A DNA stretch of 54,111 bases from Lysobacteraceae bacterium (lineage in GTDB: Bacteria; Pseudomonadota; Gammaproteobacteria; Xanthomonadales; BQJN01), in assembly GCA_021604725.1 (NCBI GenBank), contig BQJN01000018.1:1-54111 (forward strand), in the 5' to 3' direction. The translations under genes were made by a program, and so were the position numbers. The notes under the pieces are model-generated. The model did no database searches. It worked only from the letters and a program-made list of their open reading frames with translations, and was not told the DNA's origin. Shown piece by piece: positions 19,216 through 27,827 of this stretch. Position 1 is the stretch's first letter, and each line of letters opens with the position of its first letter.

Positions 19216-20151
19216 GTGATTAATCGCCTACGCCAACTCCTTAAACGCCTGCGCACTGGCGAACAGGCCGATACACCGACCATCGATGCGATCGGGCATT
19301 TCGTGCTTCAACGCTGGCGCAATAGCGAGTTGCGAGCCGAGAACATAAAAGCGATTCGCTCGTTATGCCGGGCCGTTTACCTGGGCAACTCAACCGCCTG
19401 CTGCCGGGTACTGGGGCGTTTCCCGATGTTCGTCGATACAGACGACATCCACCTCGGTGTTCGCCTGCAGATGGATGGTTTCTGGGAAGCTCCAATCACC
19501 GAATGGGTTAGCCGCGCGGCCAGACCGGGCAAGACGATGCTCGATGTCGGCGCCAATTACGGCTACTTCACTTTGTTGATGGCACATCTGGTCGGGCCAG
19601 ACGGCAAGGTGTGGGCGTTCGAACCCAATCCGCGCATTATGGACTTGTTGCGTGAGTCAATTCACCACTCAGGCTATGCCAGTCGAATCAAGACCAAGTG
19701 CGTTGCGTTGGACGCCAAACGAGGCCAGCTGCCGTTTCGGCAGCACTCAACATCGCCCATGAATGCACACCTGTTGTCGGCTGATGAGCTTGAGCAAGAG
19801 CACATCCTGGTAAAAACGCGAACGCTTGACGAAATCATTCCCGAAGGCACTCAAATTGACTTCATCAAGGTTGATATCGAGGGTGCCGAGCGCAATTTCT
19901 GGATCGGTGCGCAGCGAGTCATTGCCGACAACCCAGCGATCGAAATTCTGATGGAAGTGAACTACCGAAGGTACGATCAACCAGAAATTTTCTTCACCGA
20001 GATCATCGAAAACGGATTCGTGCTTCGGGAAATTACAGCGCCTTCAGGGCAGCTGCAAAAAGTCACACCACAACAATTGCTCGACCCAGCAAAAAAAGGA
20101 CACCGCATGTTGTTGCTTCGCCGCGACGCAACACAGCAACTCAGCCCATGA
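19216..20151 (+). CDS. FkbM-family SAM-dependent methyltransferase
   Basis: A class I methyltransferase of the FkbM family, which usually O-methylates sugars or polyketide-like products. The SAM-binding motif is MLDVGANYGYFTLL, with the acidic motif VWAFEPNP one strand later. The family signature IDFIKVDIEGAE is present near residue 215. I used the GTG at 19216 as start, giving 311 aa, because the frame upstream runs into proS; the true start is uncertain. Its last 4 bp overlap the next gene (ATGA), so it is cotranscribed with the metallophosphoesterase. The nearby sulfotransferase and glycosyltransferase cluster fits a role in modifying surface sugars. Confidence 0.85.
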   Translation: MINRLRQLLKRLRTGEQADTPTIDAIGHFVLQRWRNSELRAENIKAIRSLCRAVYLGNSTACCRVLGRFPMFVDTDDIHLGVRLQMDGFWEAPITEWVSRAARPGKTMLDVGANYGYFTLLMAHLVGPDGKVWAFEPNPRIMDLLRESIHHSGYASRIKTKCVALDAKRGQLPFRQHSTSPMNAHLLSADELEQEHILVKTRTLDEIIPEGTQIDFIKVDIEGAERNFWIGAQRVIADNPAIEILMEVNYRRYDQPEIFFTEIIENGFVLREITAPSGQLQKVTPQQLLDPAKKGHRMLLLRRDATQQLSP

Positions 20152-22193
20152 AACGCCGCGGCGTTCTGAAACTGATCCCCGGTCTGGCTGCAACTGGCCT
20201 GGTGGGGCCCGGATGCCAGGCGCCCGGCAAGGACAAACTATCTTTTTTCATCGTTTCTGACGCGCACATGGGCTGGTCCAATCCCACGCAACCGTCGATC
20301 GATGAACAGACCGCCGCCATTTCGGTAATCAAAAAGCGGTTTTCGGGTGTCGATTTGTGGATCGATACAGGCGATGCACATCACGGCAACCTGCAAGGCG
20401 CTGAGCGACAGGCGGCACGCCTGACCTGGCTTGATACCATCGCCAATGCCCTGGACTCAGCACCACTTCTGTATGTACCGGGCAATCATGAACTGGGGCG
20501 CGGCCAGGGTGACCCTGAGATGGCGGCTTGCCAACTGGGTAGTCTAAGCCACCGCCCGTATTACAGCTTTACCCTCAAAGGCATTCATTTCGTCTCGCTG
20601 CCGCAACTGCTGGATACCATCTACATCACACGTGAAACGCTGGACTGGCTGGCTTTGGACCTGGCGCTGCATCAACACCAATCGGTGATCGTGCTCAGTC
20701 ATAACGCCATTACGGGCACCACCTATGACGACGGCGCTACAGCCTACCGACGGACCATCAACAGTGATGAAGTTCTGGATGTCCTGGCCACCCATCCACA
20801 AGTATTGGCCTGGATGCATGGTCATAATCATGGGTATGAAATCGTTCGACGTGACGGTCGGTTGTACGTTTCCAATGGACGAATTGGTGGCTTCACGCCG
20901 ACGCCCGATTGGGGCAGTCTAGGGCAAGGCCACTTGGGTGGGGTCTATGGCCAGATCGATCAAAGTGGCTTGTCACTTCGTTGCTTCAGCGCCACTGAGG
21001 ACCGCTTCATGGATGAAATCGGCTTGGGTCACCTCAGCGCGTCGTTGCGGTCGACAACCTCCTTTGATGTGGCGGGCCCCGCCGCAGTCGGCCTCGGGCA
21101 CGGCCGACAATGGGGCGGCACATCAACGGTGATTGCGCATCACTTTATTTCGGACCAGCCCCGCGGCAAAGCGGTTGTCGACAACCTCAATCACGGGGTG
21201 GTCAACGAGAACCCATCTCTGAACTACCCGAAAGTGCTGGCCGACGCGAAGAAGATTGAGAAAAAGGTCATCGGACTTGGAGTGAAGGGCCCCAAAAAGG
21301 CCTGGTCGGCCACCGAGCAGGCGCTTCAATTTGGCAATGGCGAGTTCGAAGTCTACTTCCCGCACACACTGAGAGGTCACGGCCTGACCGTCAGAGGCCC
21401 GTATTACACGTTACTGCCTGGTCAGCGCTATCAGTTCGACTGCCATTGGACCGGTTCGGTCCCCGCAGACTTGTCTGGCCAGATCCATCTGTTCGATGCC
21501 AACGGCGAACAAGCGTTGCTCGCCATGCAGCGCACATCTGCAGGCCGCTTTGAGTTTGAGGTTCCGAGCGAGCGCGGGGTGACCTTTGGTGTTATTCGCC
21601 TGGATCTGGTGGTCACCGAAGGACCATTGGGTCTGGAAGGGATTAAACTGCACCCGAGCAAAAGTACGAATGGGCCTGAACTGGCTCGCCTGCGCAGCCA
21701 TCGGGCTCTAGTCGCTGAATCCAGTGATCGGTCGCCGCGACAATTCGAAACCACACTCACCGAGCTCAAGCTTGAGGGCGCGACCCATCAACTGCACCGT
21801 TGGCATCTACAGCAAGACGACCTGAAGTGGCAAATCCGTAATGCCGTTGCCACCTCTGGCGACGACCCTTCGGTCACACTGCAGGCAACCGAATTGTGTG
21901 CCGGACAGACCGACATCATTTGCGTGCCCATCTCTGGCCATAGTGGGGTCTACGTTAAGCGGCTACGAAACGTCACTCGGTGTGCGTTGAACTTGCCTTA
22001 CCATCTGCGCGACTCGGTAACGGTGGTCGTTGAACATGCGGTCGGGCCAGTTTCGCTAGTGATCGCAAACGCCGACCAGGTTGAGCGCATCGAGGGAGGC
22101 GAAGTCACTGAGCTTGCCGGCAACGATATGGTGGTTCGCCAACATTCTGCTTCGACCATTTCGATCGTTGCAAAGAGTCAGGGAAGCGCTTAG
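20148..22193 (+). CDS. Exported metallophosphoesterase (calcineurin-like)
   Basis: This 681-aa protein hydrolyses an unknown phosphoester with a two-metal centre. The N-terminus (MKRRGVLKLIPGLAATGLV) has the twin-arginine RRxxLK pattern and a hydrophobic run, so Tat export is likely. The metal-binding motifs occur in the standard order: SDAHMG, DTGDAHHG, GNHE, LSHNA and HGHNHG. The catalytic domain ends near residue 260, and the remaining ~420 residues form one or more beta-rich domains of unknown role. ATG overlaps the stop of the methyltransferase gene. The stop codon at 22191 sits at the edge of a tandem repeat shared with the convergent gene. The Gln/His-rich C-terminal domain may bind substrate polymer. 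Confidence 0.88.
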   Translation: MKRRGVLKLIPGLAATGLVGPGCQAPGKDKLSFFIVSDAHMGWSNPTQPSIDEQTAAISVIKKRFSGVDLWIDTGDAHHGNLQGAERQAARLTWLDTIANALDSAPLLYVPGNHELGRGQGDPEMAACQLGSLSHRPYYSFTLKGIHFVSLPQLLDTIYITRETLDWLALDLALHQHQSVIVLSHNAITGTTYDDGATAYRRTINSDEVLDVLATHPQVLAWMHGHNHGYEIVRRDGRLYVSNGRIGGFTPTPDWGSLGQGHLGGVYGQIDQSGLSLRCFSATEDRFMDEIGLGHLSASLRSTTSFDVAGPAAVGLGHGRQWGGTSTVIAHHFISDQPRGKAVVDNLNHGVVNENPSLNYPKVLADAKKIEKKVIGLGVKGPKKAWSATEQALQFGNGEFEVYFPHTLRGHGLTVRGPYYTLLPGQRYQFDCHWTGSVPADLSGQIHLFDANGEQALLAMQRTSAGRFEFEVPSERGVTFGVIRLDLVVTEGPLGLEGIKLHPSKSTNGPELARLRSHRALVAESSDRSPRQFETTLTELKLEGATHQLHRWHLQQDDLKWQIRNAVATSGDDPSVTLQATELCAGQTDIICVPISGHSGVYVKRLRNVTRCALNLPYHLRDSVTVVVEHAVGPVSLVIANADQVERIEGGEVTELAGNDMVVRQHSASTISIVAKSQGSA

Positions 22194-22466
22194 TTATAGG
22201 TCGTCCACGATTAGCCACCCATGGCTAACGCGGACACGGGGTTCAAGGAGCGCGGTTATGAAAGTTCTTCATTTTCAATGGTTTGAAAATGCCGGTCCAT
22301 CCGTGGACCGGTCGAGCTGGTCCAGAAACGTGAACTGTGGACGCGCTCTAGTTAGAGGACGTCCACGATTAGCCATCCACGATTAGCCGCCTATGGCTAA
22401 CGCGGACACGGGGTTCAAGGAGTGCGGTCATTGAGCTGGTACGTAAACGATGGACGCGCTCTAGTT
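22191..22466. repeat. Imperfect tandem repeat between convergent genes, with hairpins
   Basis: Two copies begin with TAGTTA at 22191 and about 22349, and a third TAGTTA marks the end at about 22462. Shared blocks are GTCCACGATTAGCC, TGGCTAACGCGGACACGG and GGACGCGCTCTAGTTA. Copy 1 has ~45-55 bp missing from copy 2, holding two perfect hairpins (22270-22291, 9-bp arms; 22292-22311, 8-bp arms). Copy 2 has an internal duplication of CCACGATTAGCC. Each copy also has TTAGCC / GGCTAA arms. The stop codons of both flanking genes fall in the TAGTTA edges. Confidence 0.8.
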
Positions 22467-23534
22467 AATCAGTTGCAGATAATCTTCGGCCGTGTTCTGC
22501 CACGATAGCTCCGATGCCTTGGCTCGCTGCCCTAGATGCAAGCGGTGCCAGGTATCTGCATCTGCCATTTGTTCAATCGCTTGGCTTAGCCCGGCAGTGG
22601 AGGGTTCGAATTTGGTCAGCCCACTGCCCGTTTTTCCGCACGGGCTGCACTCGACCAAAAAGCCATTTCGATCATGATCGACCACCTCATCGACTGGTGG
22701 CATGTCGGTAGCAATGACCGGCATGCCATGCGCGGCCGCCTCAAACAAGTGCACGCCAAGACCCTCCCACCGCGACGGTGCGAGGCAAACGTGGGATTGG
22801 GTCAGCAGGGATTGGTACTCGGCGAACTCGAGGTCTTTTTGGATGTGTCGAATGCGCGGATCACCCTCCACATCGATGGGCTCAGCTTCCTGGTGTGTTG
22901 CCTGACTCTTGATAATCAACTCAATGTCATCGCGCTGCACCGACTTGAATGCTGCGACCGTGGATTCGATTGGCTTGCGCCGTCCCAGCATCCCGCCGTG
23001 AAACAGGAACGTTGTTTTGTTCTCTGGCTGGCTTACATGCCACTGCAGCAGTTCGGGATGCACGCCCCACCGGACATACGGACTGTTCAATCCCATCGAC
23101 TGGTATCGCGCCTGTTCAGCGCGAGTCAGTGAATAAACTACGTCATAGGCCGCTTGTACTGGCTCGACGTGTTGTGGCCCAAATCGCTCCCAGACGAAGC
23201 GACCAATCACCTTGACGCCCATGCGCCGCACCTGCTGCAACTCCTCGAACTGAAAGTTCATGTCGCAAAACAGAATGTCGACCCCGGACTGCTCAACCCA
23301 GTTGACATATTCCTCGACCGGAATCTCGAAGCGGCTGGCGACGGTCAAATCGGGAATGTCCCAAACACCTGTGCGCTTGACCAGATTTGGCATGGTGCCG
23401 ATGGCCCGAGAGGGTCGTGCCAAAACCCGCGTCTGGTGGCCAGCCTGCAAGAATATATCGCGTATATGACGTGTTACTTCGGCCTGGCCGCGATTCTGCC
23501 ACAACGACACAAACCCTATGATCGGCTTGCCCAT
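22461..23534 (-). CDS. Glycosyltransferase, GT-B fold (GT4-like)
   Basis: This protein of ~357 aa probably transfers a sugar from a nucleotide-sugar donor. The C-terminal domain has the GT4 pattern: FHGGMLGRRKP, then PSRWEGLGVHLFEAAAHGMPVIATDMPP, in which the ExxxxG-type region contacts the donor. The N-terminal domain is less conserved. The ATG at 23534 overlaps the TGA of the upstream sulfotransferase gene by one base (TGATG); a GTG one codon earlier is possible. It is the last gene of the sulfotransferase operon. Its stop lies in the tandem-repeat boundary. The acceptor is unknown; the operon suggests a sulfated glycan. Confidence 0.9.
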   Translation of the reverse strand: MGKPIIGFVSLWQNRGQAEVTRHIRDIFLQAGHQTRVLARPSRAIGTMPNLVKRTGVWDIPDLTVASRFEIPVEEYVNWVEQSGVDILFCDMNFQFEELQQVRRMGVKVIGRFVWERFGPQHVEPVQAAYDVVYSLTRAEQARYQSMGLNSPYVRWGVHPELLQWHVSQPENKTTFLFHGGMLGRRKPIESTVAAFKSVQRDDIELIIKSQATHQEAEPIDVEGDPRIRHIQKDLEFAEYQSLLTQSHVCLAPSRWEGLGVHLFEAAAHGMPVIATDMPPVDEVVDHDRNGFLVECSPCGKTGSGLTKFEPSTAGLSQAIEQMADADTWHRLHLGQRAKASELSWQNTAEDYLQLIN

Positions 23535-24427
23535 CACAAGTACCCAGCCTGTTGCATAAGCTCTATCGCACCGACGCGCTGCAGCGCCTGTTGCCAGCGC
23601 GGGTCATCGCAGAAATCCGGAACGCTGTTTGGCCGCACGTGTTGAACAGCGAAGTCGATCACGCCTTGATCAATCGGCATCGCCAATCGCGAATAAAGAT
23701 TCGTCATGACCGAACCAGGATCGTCACAAAGAGCCTCATGACGAAGCAACAAATGCTGGTCGGCAAAGTATTGTTTGGCACCGGCCAGGGTGCGGCCGAC
23801 CTTGAAGGTCCAAAGCCAAAGTATGCGCTCTACGTCTGTGAGGTCGCCGATATCTGCTCCGGTCAGGCTTGCCGCAGCTTCTGCAATACGGCGGCTATTC
23901 CAGGCATTTAACTGACTGCGACGGGTGAAAAACGCATCGGCATCGGGGAAAAGGTGTGCGCGAACCCTGCTCTTGCCGAACATGTAGGAACACACCACCG
24001 CTTTTGGGTCGCGTAACAAGACAGCAAACAAGGCATCCGGGGCAATCTGGGCCAGTATGCCGACGCGGCAATACATCCGGGTGAACTTGATCGCTGTGGG
24101 TGGCTGGTGCTGGATCATCGCTTGCAGATAGTCCACCACGAAGCCCGGCATGCTGCTGGTCACTTCATTGGCAGGCTGGCTGGGCGCGCCCTGGTTGAAT
24201 GCCTCATCATCAACTGGCAAGCCATTTTTCGCGCAAAACTGTTGGCGAAAGTTTCTTACTTTGTCCATCAGGTCGTTGGCCTGCAGTCCGCTGCCGCCCC
24301 CCTTGGCGCCTGGCCGACCCTTGGACAGGGGCTCGTAATACATATTCCAGCGGGGGTCCCTGGACAGCAGGTCGTAAACGATTGTGGTCCCCGATCGGCG
24401 CATGCCTTGCATTAGCAATGTCGTCAT
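23534..24427 (-). CDS. Sulfotransferase-family protein (4th in the cluster)
   Basis: A PAPS-dependent sulfotransferase-like protein of ~297 aa. The phosphosulfate-binding loop (5'-PSB) is at the N-terminus: MQGMRRSGTTIVYDLL. A 3'-phosphate-binding strand follows in the usual place (FAVLLRDPKAVVCSYMFGKSR). The start at 24427 was chosen because its ATG overlaps the stop of the preceding gene (ATGA) and puts the loop at residue ~9, as in its paralogue at 26136; upstream sequence in frame is not family-like. It resembles the 26136 protein (MRRSGTT, RDP...V.S..LGK), so these two may be a duplication. Confidence 0.88.
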   Translation of the reverse strand: MTTLLMQGMRRSGTTIVYDLLSRDPRWNMYYEPLSKGRPGAKGGGSGLQANDLMDKVRNFRQQFCAKNGLPVDDEAFNQGAPSQPANEVTSSMPGFVVDYLQAMIQHQPPTAIKFTRMYCRVGILAQIAPDALFAVLLRDPKAVVCSYMFGKSRVRAHLFPDADAFFTRRSQLNAWNSRRIAEAAASLTGADIGDLTDVERILWLWTFKVGRTLAGAKQYFADQHLLLRHEALCDDPGSVMTNLYSRLAMPIDQGVIDFAVQHVRPNSVPDFCDDPRWQQALQRVGAIELMQQAGYL

Positions 24428-25353
24428 GGTGAGGCCCACGCGGCTTCCAGAGAAGCATATCGTTGTTGCAGATGTGCCATCAGCACCTTCAGTTTTCGTC
24501 CACTCTGCACGGTGTTTCGCACCTTCCATTGCTGGTCCAGACTCGGCGCGGCCACCTCAACATCCGGAGGATTGGTCAACACCTGCCGGAAGTAGGTCTG
24601 AATGCGCTCGTGATTGCGTCTCATGTCGCGGCGTTCGTCGCCTCCCGAAAAGTCTTTGCTCATGCCACCTAAATGAAGCAGTGCCTTGTGGTTTTCATGA
24701 CCGACGCGAAGTCCTGTATAGGACGCCATCAAGGACAGCAGCTTTCCAGTGTCGTAGTTTTGCTCGGTGATGTCGCTGGCATCAATTTGCTCTACAACCG
24801 CTGATGGCAATCGCCGGGGGTGGTGCCGCTTGAACGAAATGCCGTATCGTGCCATCAACTGGCTCACCGGGGCACGACGATACACCGAGAAATAGCTGGC
24901 CGCCACCGCTTTGCCGGACGGACTTATCGTGGCTTGACCACCGAATCCGCGACGTACCAATGACTCGGCGTTTTTGGCAATAGTGCAGCTGGAAAAGACG
25001 TCATGACTGGCGATCTGCTGCGCTAGCCAGTCAGACAGTGGCTCCAGTGCTGCAACGTCACTGTCGGCGAAAGCAAACCACGGTTGTTGATCGAGCTTGA
25101 ACGCATAATCCAATGCGATGCCGTGTGCTTGCACCACGTCGAATGCAGCCACAAAGCTCAATCGGGAATGACCGTTGCAGAGACGATCGAGCCGTTTTGC
25201 TTCATCTCTATCGATACCGTTGCCCACCAACACCAGATTGAACGGCAGATGCTCCAGCAAGGAGTAAATACACCACCGAAGGGTCGAGAACGTCGCAGGC
25301 AGCAGCACGATGTAGAGTCTCTGCCCTGCCAAAGCGGACTTCGGATCACTCAT
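24424..25353 (-). CDS. GT-A glycosyltransferase-like protein
   Basis: A ~309-aa protein with no family I can name with certainty. The N-terminal half looks like a GT-A fold: an early strand (LYIVLLP), then FNLVLVGNGIDRDEA, then WFAFADSDVAALEPL, where DSD is a credible DxD metal/nucleotide-sugar motif. It ends with a Glu/Arg-rich helical part. I moved the start to the ATG at 25353, which overlaps the upstream stop by 8 bp; the longer frame from 25389 has no such context. It lies between two sulfotransferase genes and probably makes part of the glycan that they sulfate. It could instead be a non-glycosyl nucleotidyltransferase-like enzyme. Confidence 0.75.
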   Translation of the reverse strand: MSDPKSALAGQRLYIVLLPATFSTLRWCIYSLLEHLPFNLVLVGNGIDRDEAKRLDRLCNGHSRLSFVAAFDVVQAHGIALDYAFKLDQQPWFAFADSDVAALEPLSDWLAQQIASHDVFSSCTIAKNAESLVRRGFGGQATISPSGKAVAASYFSVYRRAPVSQLMARYGISFKRHHPRRLPSAVVEQIDASDITEQNYDTGKLLSLMASYTGLRVGHENHKALLHLGGMSKDFSGGDERRDMRRNHERIQTYFRQVLTNPPDVEVAAPSLDQQWKVRNTVQSGRKLKVLMAHLQQRYASLEAAWASP

Positions 25354-26149
25354 AACGCCAAAGCTTCTGGTACTTCGGGCATAGCTCAAGCAGCTGCGCC
25401 AGCATTTGTTGTCTCGACTGGTCTTGCCTGCGCCATCGCGCTACCCGATCGCGGCTCACCTGTCCGGCCGGCCTGTGCTCTGGCTGTCTCGAGTGACCTT
25501 TTGGCCGGTGCGGCTGCTCAAAGAACAACGCGGTCTCTGGTGTTTCAATTTCGCTCTCAGCGAAATTTCGAACATCCTCGATCAATGCCGTTTCGGTACA
25601 AAGATCCTCATACCGAACCTGCATCGTCTCTTGGGTCGAGGCAATTTCGCTCTGAATCGTTGCCTGTTGTTCGAGGTAGGCTGCCAAAGCTTGCGGGTGA
25701 AAGCCATCGGGCCAGGCGCGAGCAAGCTTGGCTGGCTCTGCCTTGAGACGCGCCTCAAGCGAAATATAGATATCGCGAGGGTCGCGGCCCAACAGGATAA
25801 ACTTCATAGGCACGCCGAGGTCGACATACTTGGCCCACCCGCAGTTGACGATTTCCTTGATACCCACCTGCATCCCCGCTGACTGCAACAGCGGCCACGT
25901 CGTTTCCTTGAAGTAGGCGAATGCACCTGTCTTGTCCCCCTTGTGCCACGCGCGCTTTATCTTTAGCAGGTCAAGCCCGTGAGCCGACAGCGCATCAATA
26001 AAGCGACGATCGATACGATAACCACCACTGGCGAAATGCGGCTCTGGAAAAACCAGCGTTTTTGGCAGCTGTGACAACAACGAGGCCAGCAGCGTCGACC
26101 CGCTGCGCCGAACGGCAGCAATGTAGATCAGCGGCTTATTGGAGGGCAT
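25346..26149 (-). CDS. Sulfotransferase-family protein (3rd in the cluster)
   Basis: A ~267-aa PAPS-dependent sulfotransferase-like protein. The 5'-PSB loop is AAVRRSGSTLLASLL at residues ~10-24, and the 3'-PB element is KFILLGRDPRDIYISLEARL. The PRDIYIS pattern fits the classical sulfotransferase signature (RDPRD...S) better than its neighbours. The ATG at 26149 lies 14 bp inside the upstream gene; an in-frame TTG at 26155 is less likely. Sequence differs enough from the other three sulfotransferase-like genes that a separate acceptor or position is likely. Confidence 0.88.
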   Translation of the reverse strand: MPSNKPLIYIAAVRRSGSTLLASLLSQLPKTLVFPEPHFASGGYRIDRRFIDALSAHGLDLLKIKRAWHKGDKTGAFAYFKETTWPLLQSAGMQVGIKEIVNCGWAKYVDLGVPMKFILLGRDPRDIYISLEARLKAEPAKLARAWPDGFHPQALAAYLEQQATIQSEIASTQETMQVRYEDLCTETALIEDVRNFAESEIETPETALFFEQPHRPKGHSRQPEHRPAGQVSRDRVARWRRQDQSRQQMLAQLLELCPKYQKLWRYE

Positions 26150-27050
26150 CAGCAAAGCCCTCGGTATTCTCGTAGCTCAATTGCTCAAGCAAAGGTTTCA
26201 GACCCACTCGGTTGATCGCGGCATTCCACCTGTTGTCCCGGGGCGCAACACAGATCGGTGCTGCCATGACATGCCCTTGCAGCCATTCAAGCACAACAGC
26301 AGGTGGTGATTGCTGTAGCAAGCGGTCGTAGATCAAATGCAGAGTCTGCTCTGGTGATGCCAGGATGTCTTCATGTCGTACCAGGTGAGCACGTTCTCCG
26401 AACGCAGTCTGGCCCAATGTCATCGCCTGTACCGTATCGCGCCAAAGTGCCAACAATAGCTCAACGTCTGTTCCATTTCCGATCGTAGTGGGGTCAAGAT
26501 TGGCGCATAAACCTTGAGCGTACACACGCTCGCCCTTTTGCATGGTAGATGCGTTAAAGAACGTGTCAGCCGAGGCCAGCTGTTGTTGATTCTTCTTGCC
26601 CTTGCCAAGCAAGAAGGAGCTGACCACAGACCGAGGGTCGCGAACAATCAGTAGCAACTGAGCCTTGGGGAACTCACGTGCCAACGTCGCCAATTTTTGC
26701 GCGGCCCGCACGAACTTGAGCACTGGCCGACCTTCACTGGTGCGCTCTATGTAGCGCAAGTAACGAATGACAATATCGGGCAGGTGCGGACCGAACTCCA
26801 GTTCAGGTGCTCTCGGACCACCATGGTTCAACACATCAAGGTCGTTGAGCCCTTCGCTTGCGCCAAACTGTCGCCGGACCTGTCTAATTCGATCGAAATA
26901 ATCGACTGACCGAATTCGACTACCCCCTCCAACCGCTGTTTTTTTGGCCGCAGCTAAAGGTTCGTAATACGGTGAGGATGCCGGGTCGGCGGTTAGAACA
27001 TCCAGCAGGAAGGTGGTCCCGGAGCGGCGCATGCCCTGAATGAAAATCAT
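26136..27050 (-). CDS. Sulfotransferase-family protein (2nd in the cluster)
   Basis: A ~304-aa sulfotransferase-like protein. The 5'-PSB loop is at the N-terminus (FIQGMRRSGTTFLLDVL), with a 3'-PB strand at ~150 (LLLIVRDPRSVVSSFLLGKGK). I chose the ATG at 27050 because it overlaps the stop of the first gene (ATGA). It is similar in layout to the 23534 protein, including a basic loop after the RDP strand. Substrate unknown; the operon suggests sulfation of a saccharide or glycolipid. Confidence 0.88.
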   Translation of the reverse strand: MIFIQGMRRSGTTFLLDVLTADPASSPYYEPLAAAKKTAVGGGSRIRSVDYFDRIRQVRRQFGASEGLNDLDVLNHGGPRAPELEFGPHLPDIVIRYLRYIERTSEGRPVLKFVRAAQKLATLAREFPKAQLLLIVRDPRSVVSSFLLGKGKKNQQQLASADTFFNASTMQKGERVYAQGLCANLDPTTIGNGTDVELLLALWRDTVQAMTLGQTAFGERAHLVRHEDILASPEQTLHLIYDRLLQQSPPAVVLEWLQGHVMAAPICVAPRDNRWNAAINRVGLKPLLEQLSYENTEGFADALQ

Positions 27051-27748
27051 GACTCTGATTCCAGTTGGCGAAAAGCTTCTCGCCGCAGAGTCGACCATAG
27101 CTGATCTGCTTCCTTGTTGTCTGTCGCACGCGCCTCGGAGCGAATCAGATCAGTTTGCAATGCCGATGCGACCTCGGCCCCGTAGCTCAGTCCGCAACGC
27201 CGACACAGTTGTTTGAGCCTGTCCTGATAGGAATATCCCAATTCATCAAACAATATGAAGGCGACCGGCTGCTGACTTGAGATGGTTAACAGCCTTCGGT
27301 TGTACTGAAGCCACAACGTCACGCCGTCGGCCAGCGGCATGTCATTTCTTCTGTTCAGGGACTCGGCAACCGCCATGGGCGAACGAATACTGGCCAACAA
27401 ATGACAGCCTGAGAACACTGACTTCCACACGCTCCAGGTCAACAGGAATCGTGGGTCTTTGATCACCCATTTGGCATGCTGGCGATAGGGCCGTAGCGCT
27501 TCCGATAGCTGAGACAGGTTGCCCTGGAACGTTGCACTTTCTGGTGGCGGTTGATCCCAGCTAGCCGCAACGGAAGATAGCAAGTCATTGTTGATGCCCC
27601 GCAGGACCGGATCCTCCATGACCGCACGACGCCGTTGCCGAGAACCGCCTCGACTGGTATCGCAAACCCAGGCACCTGCCGCATGCAGGCTTCTCACCAA
27701 ACATGACGTGCCGCTTCGGTGCATTCCAAGCACTACGATCTGGCTCAT
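27047..27748 (-). CDS. Short sulfotransferase-like protein (1st in the cluster)
   Basis: This 233-aa P-loop-like protein opens the operon. VLGMHRSGTSCLVRSLHAAG at the N-terminus matches the 5'-PSB loop of sulfotransferases, and IRSPMAVAESLNRR at ~130 fits the 3'-PB region. It is shorter than the other three and closest to the GMHRSGTS group, often annotated as sulfotransferase family. The start is 19 bp beyond the terminator of the upstream gene, and no good ribosome-binding site is visible (GTATTGAAAAA). The promoter must overlap this terminator or lie further upstream. Confidence 0.82.
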   Translation of the reverse strand: MSQIVVLGMHRSGTSCLVRSLHAAGAWVCDTSRGGSRQRRRAVMEDPVLRGINNDLLSSVAASWDQPPPESATFQGNLSQLSEALRPYRQHAKWVIKDPRFLLTWSVWKSVFSGCHLLASIRSPMAVAESLNRRNDMPLADGVTLWLQYNRRLLTISSQQPVAFILFDELGYSYQDRLKQLCRRCGLSYGAEVASALQTDLIRSEARATDNKEADQLWSTLRREAFRQLESES

Positions 27749-27767
27749 TTTTTCAATACTGCAAACG

Positions 27768-27800
27768 AAAAAAAGGCCCCGCCATCGGCGGGACCTTTTT
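27768..27800 (-). terminator. Intrinsic terminator of the 251-aa secreted protein gene
   Basis: On the minus strand AAAAAGGTCCCGCC and GGCGGGGCCTTTTTTT pair around a 3-nt loop with one mismatch, followed by a T tract. It lies between this gene's stop and the first sulfotransferase start. Confidence 0.8.
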
Positions 27801-27827
27801 CAAACCGTGAATTGGTTTGCTTAAGAC

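Noticed and set aside
22191..22466. Integron attC-like site
   Set aside because: GTTA and TAAC elements are present, but the GTTRRRY and RYYYAAC core sites do not fit, and no integrase is seen.
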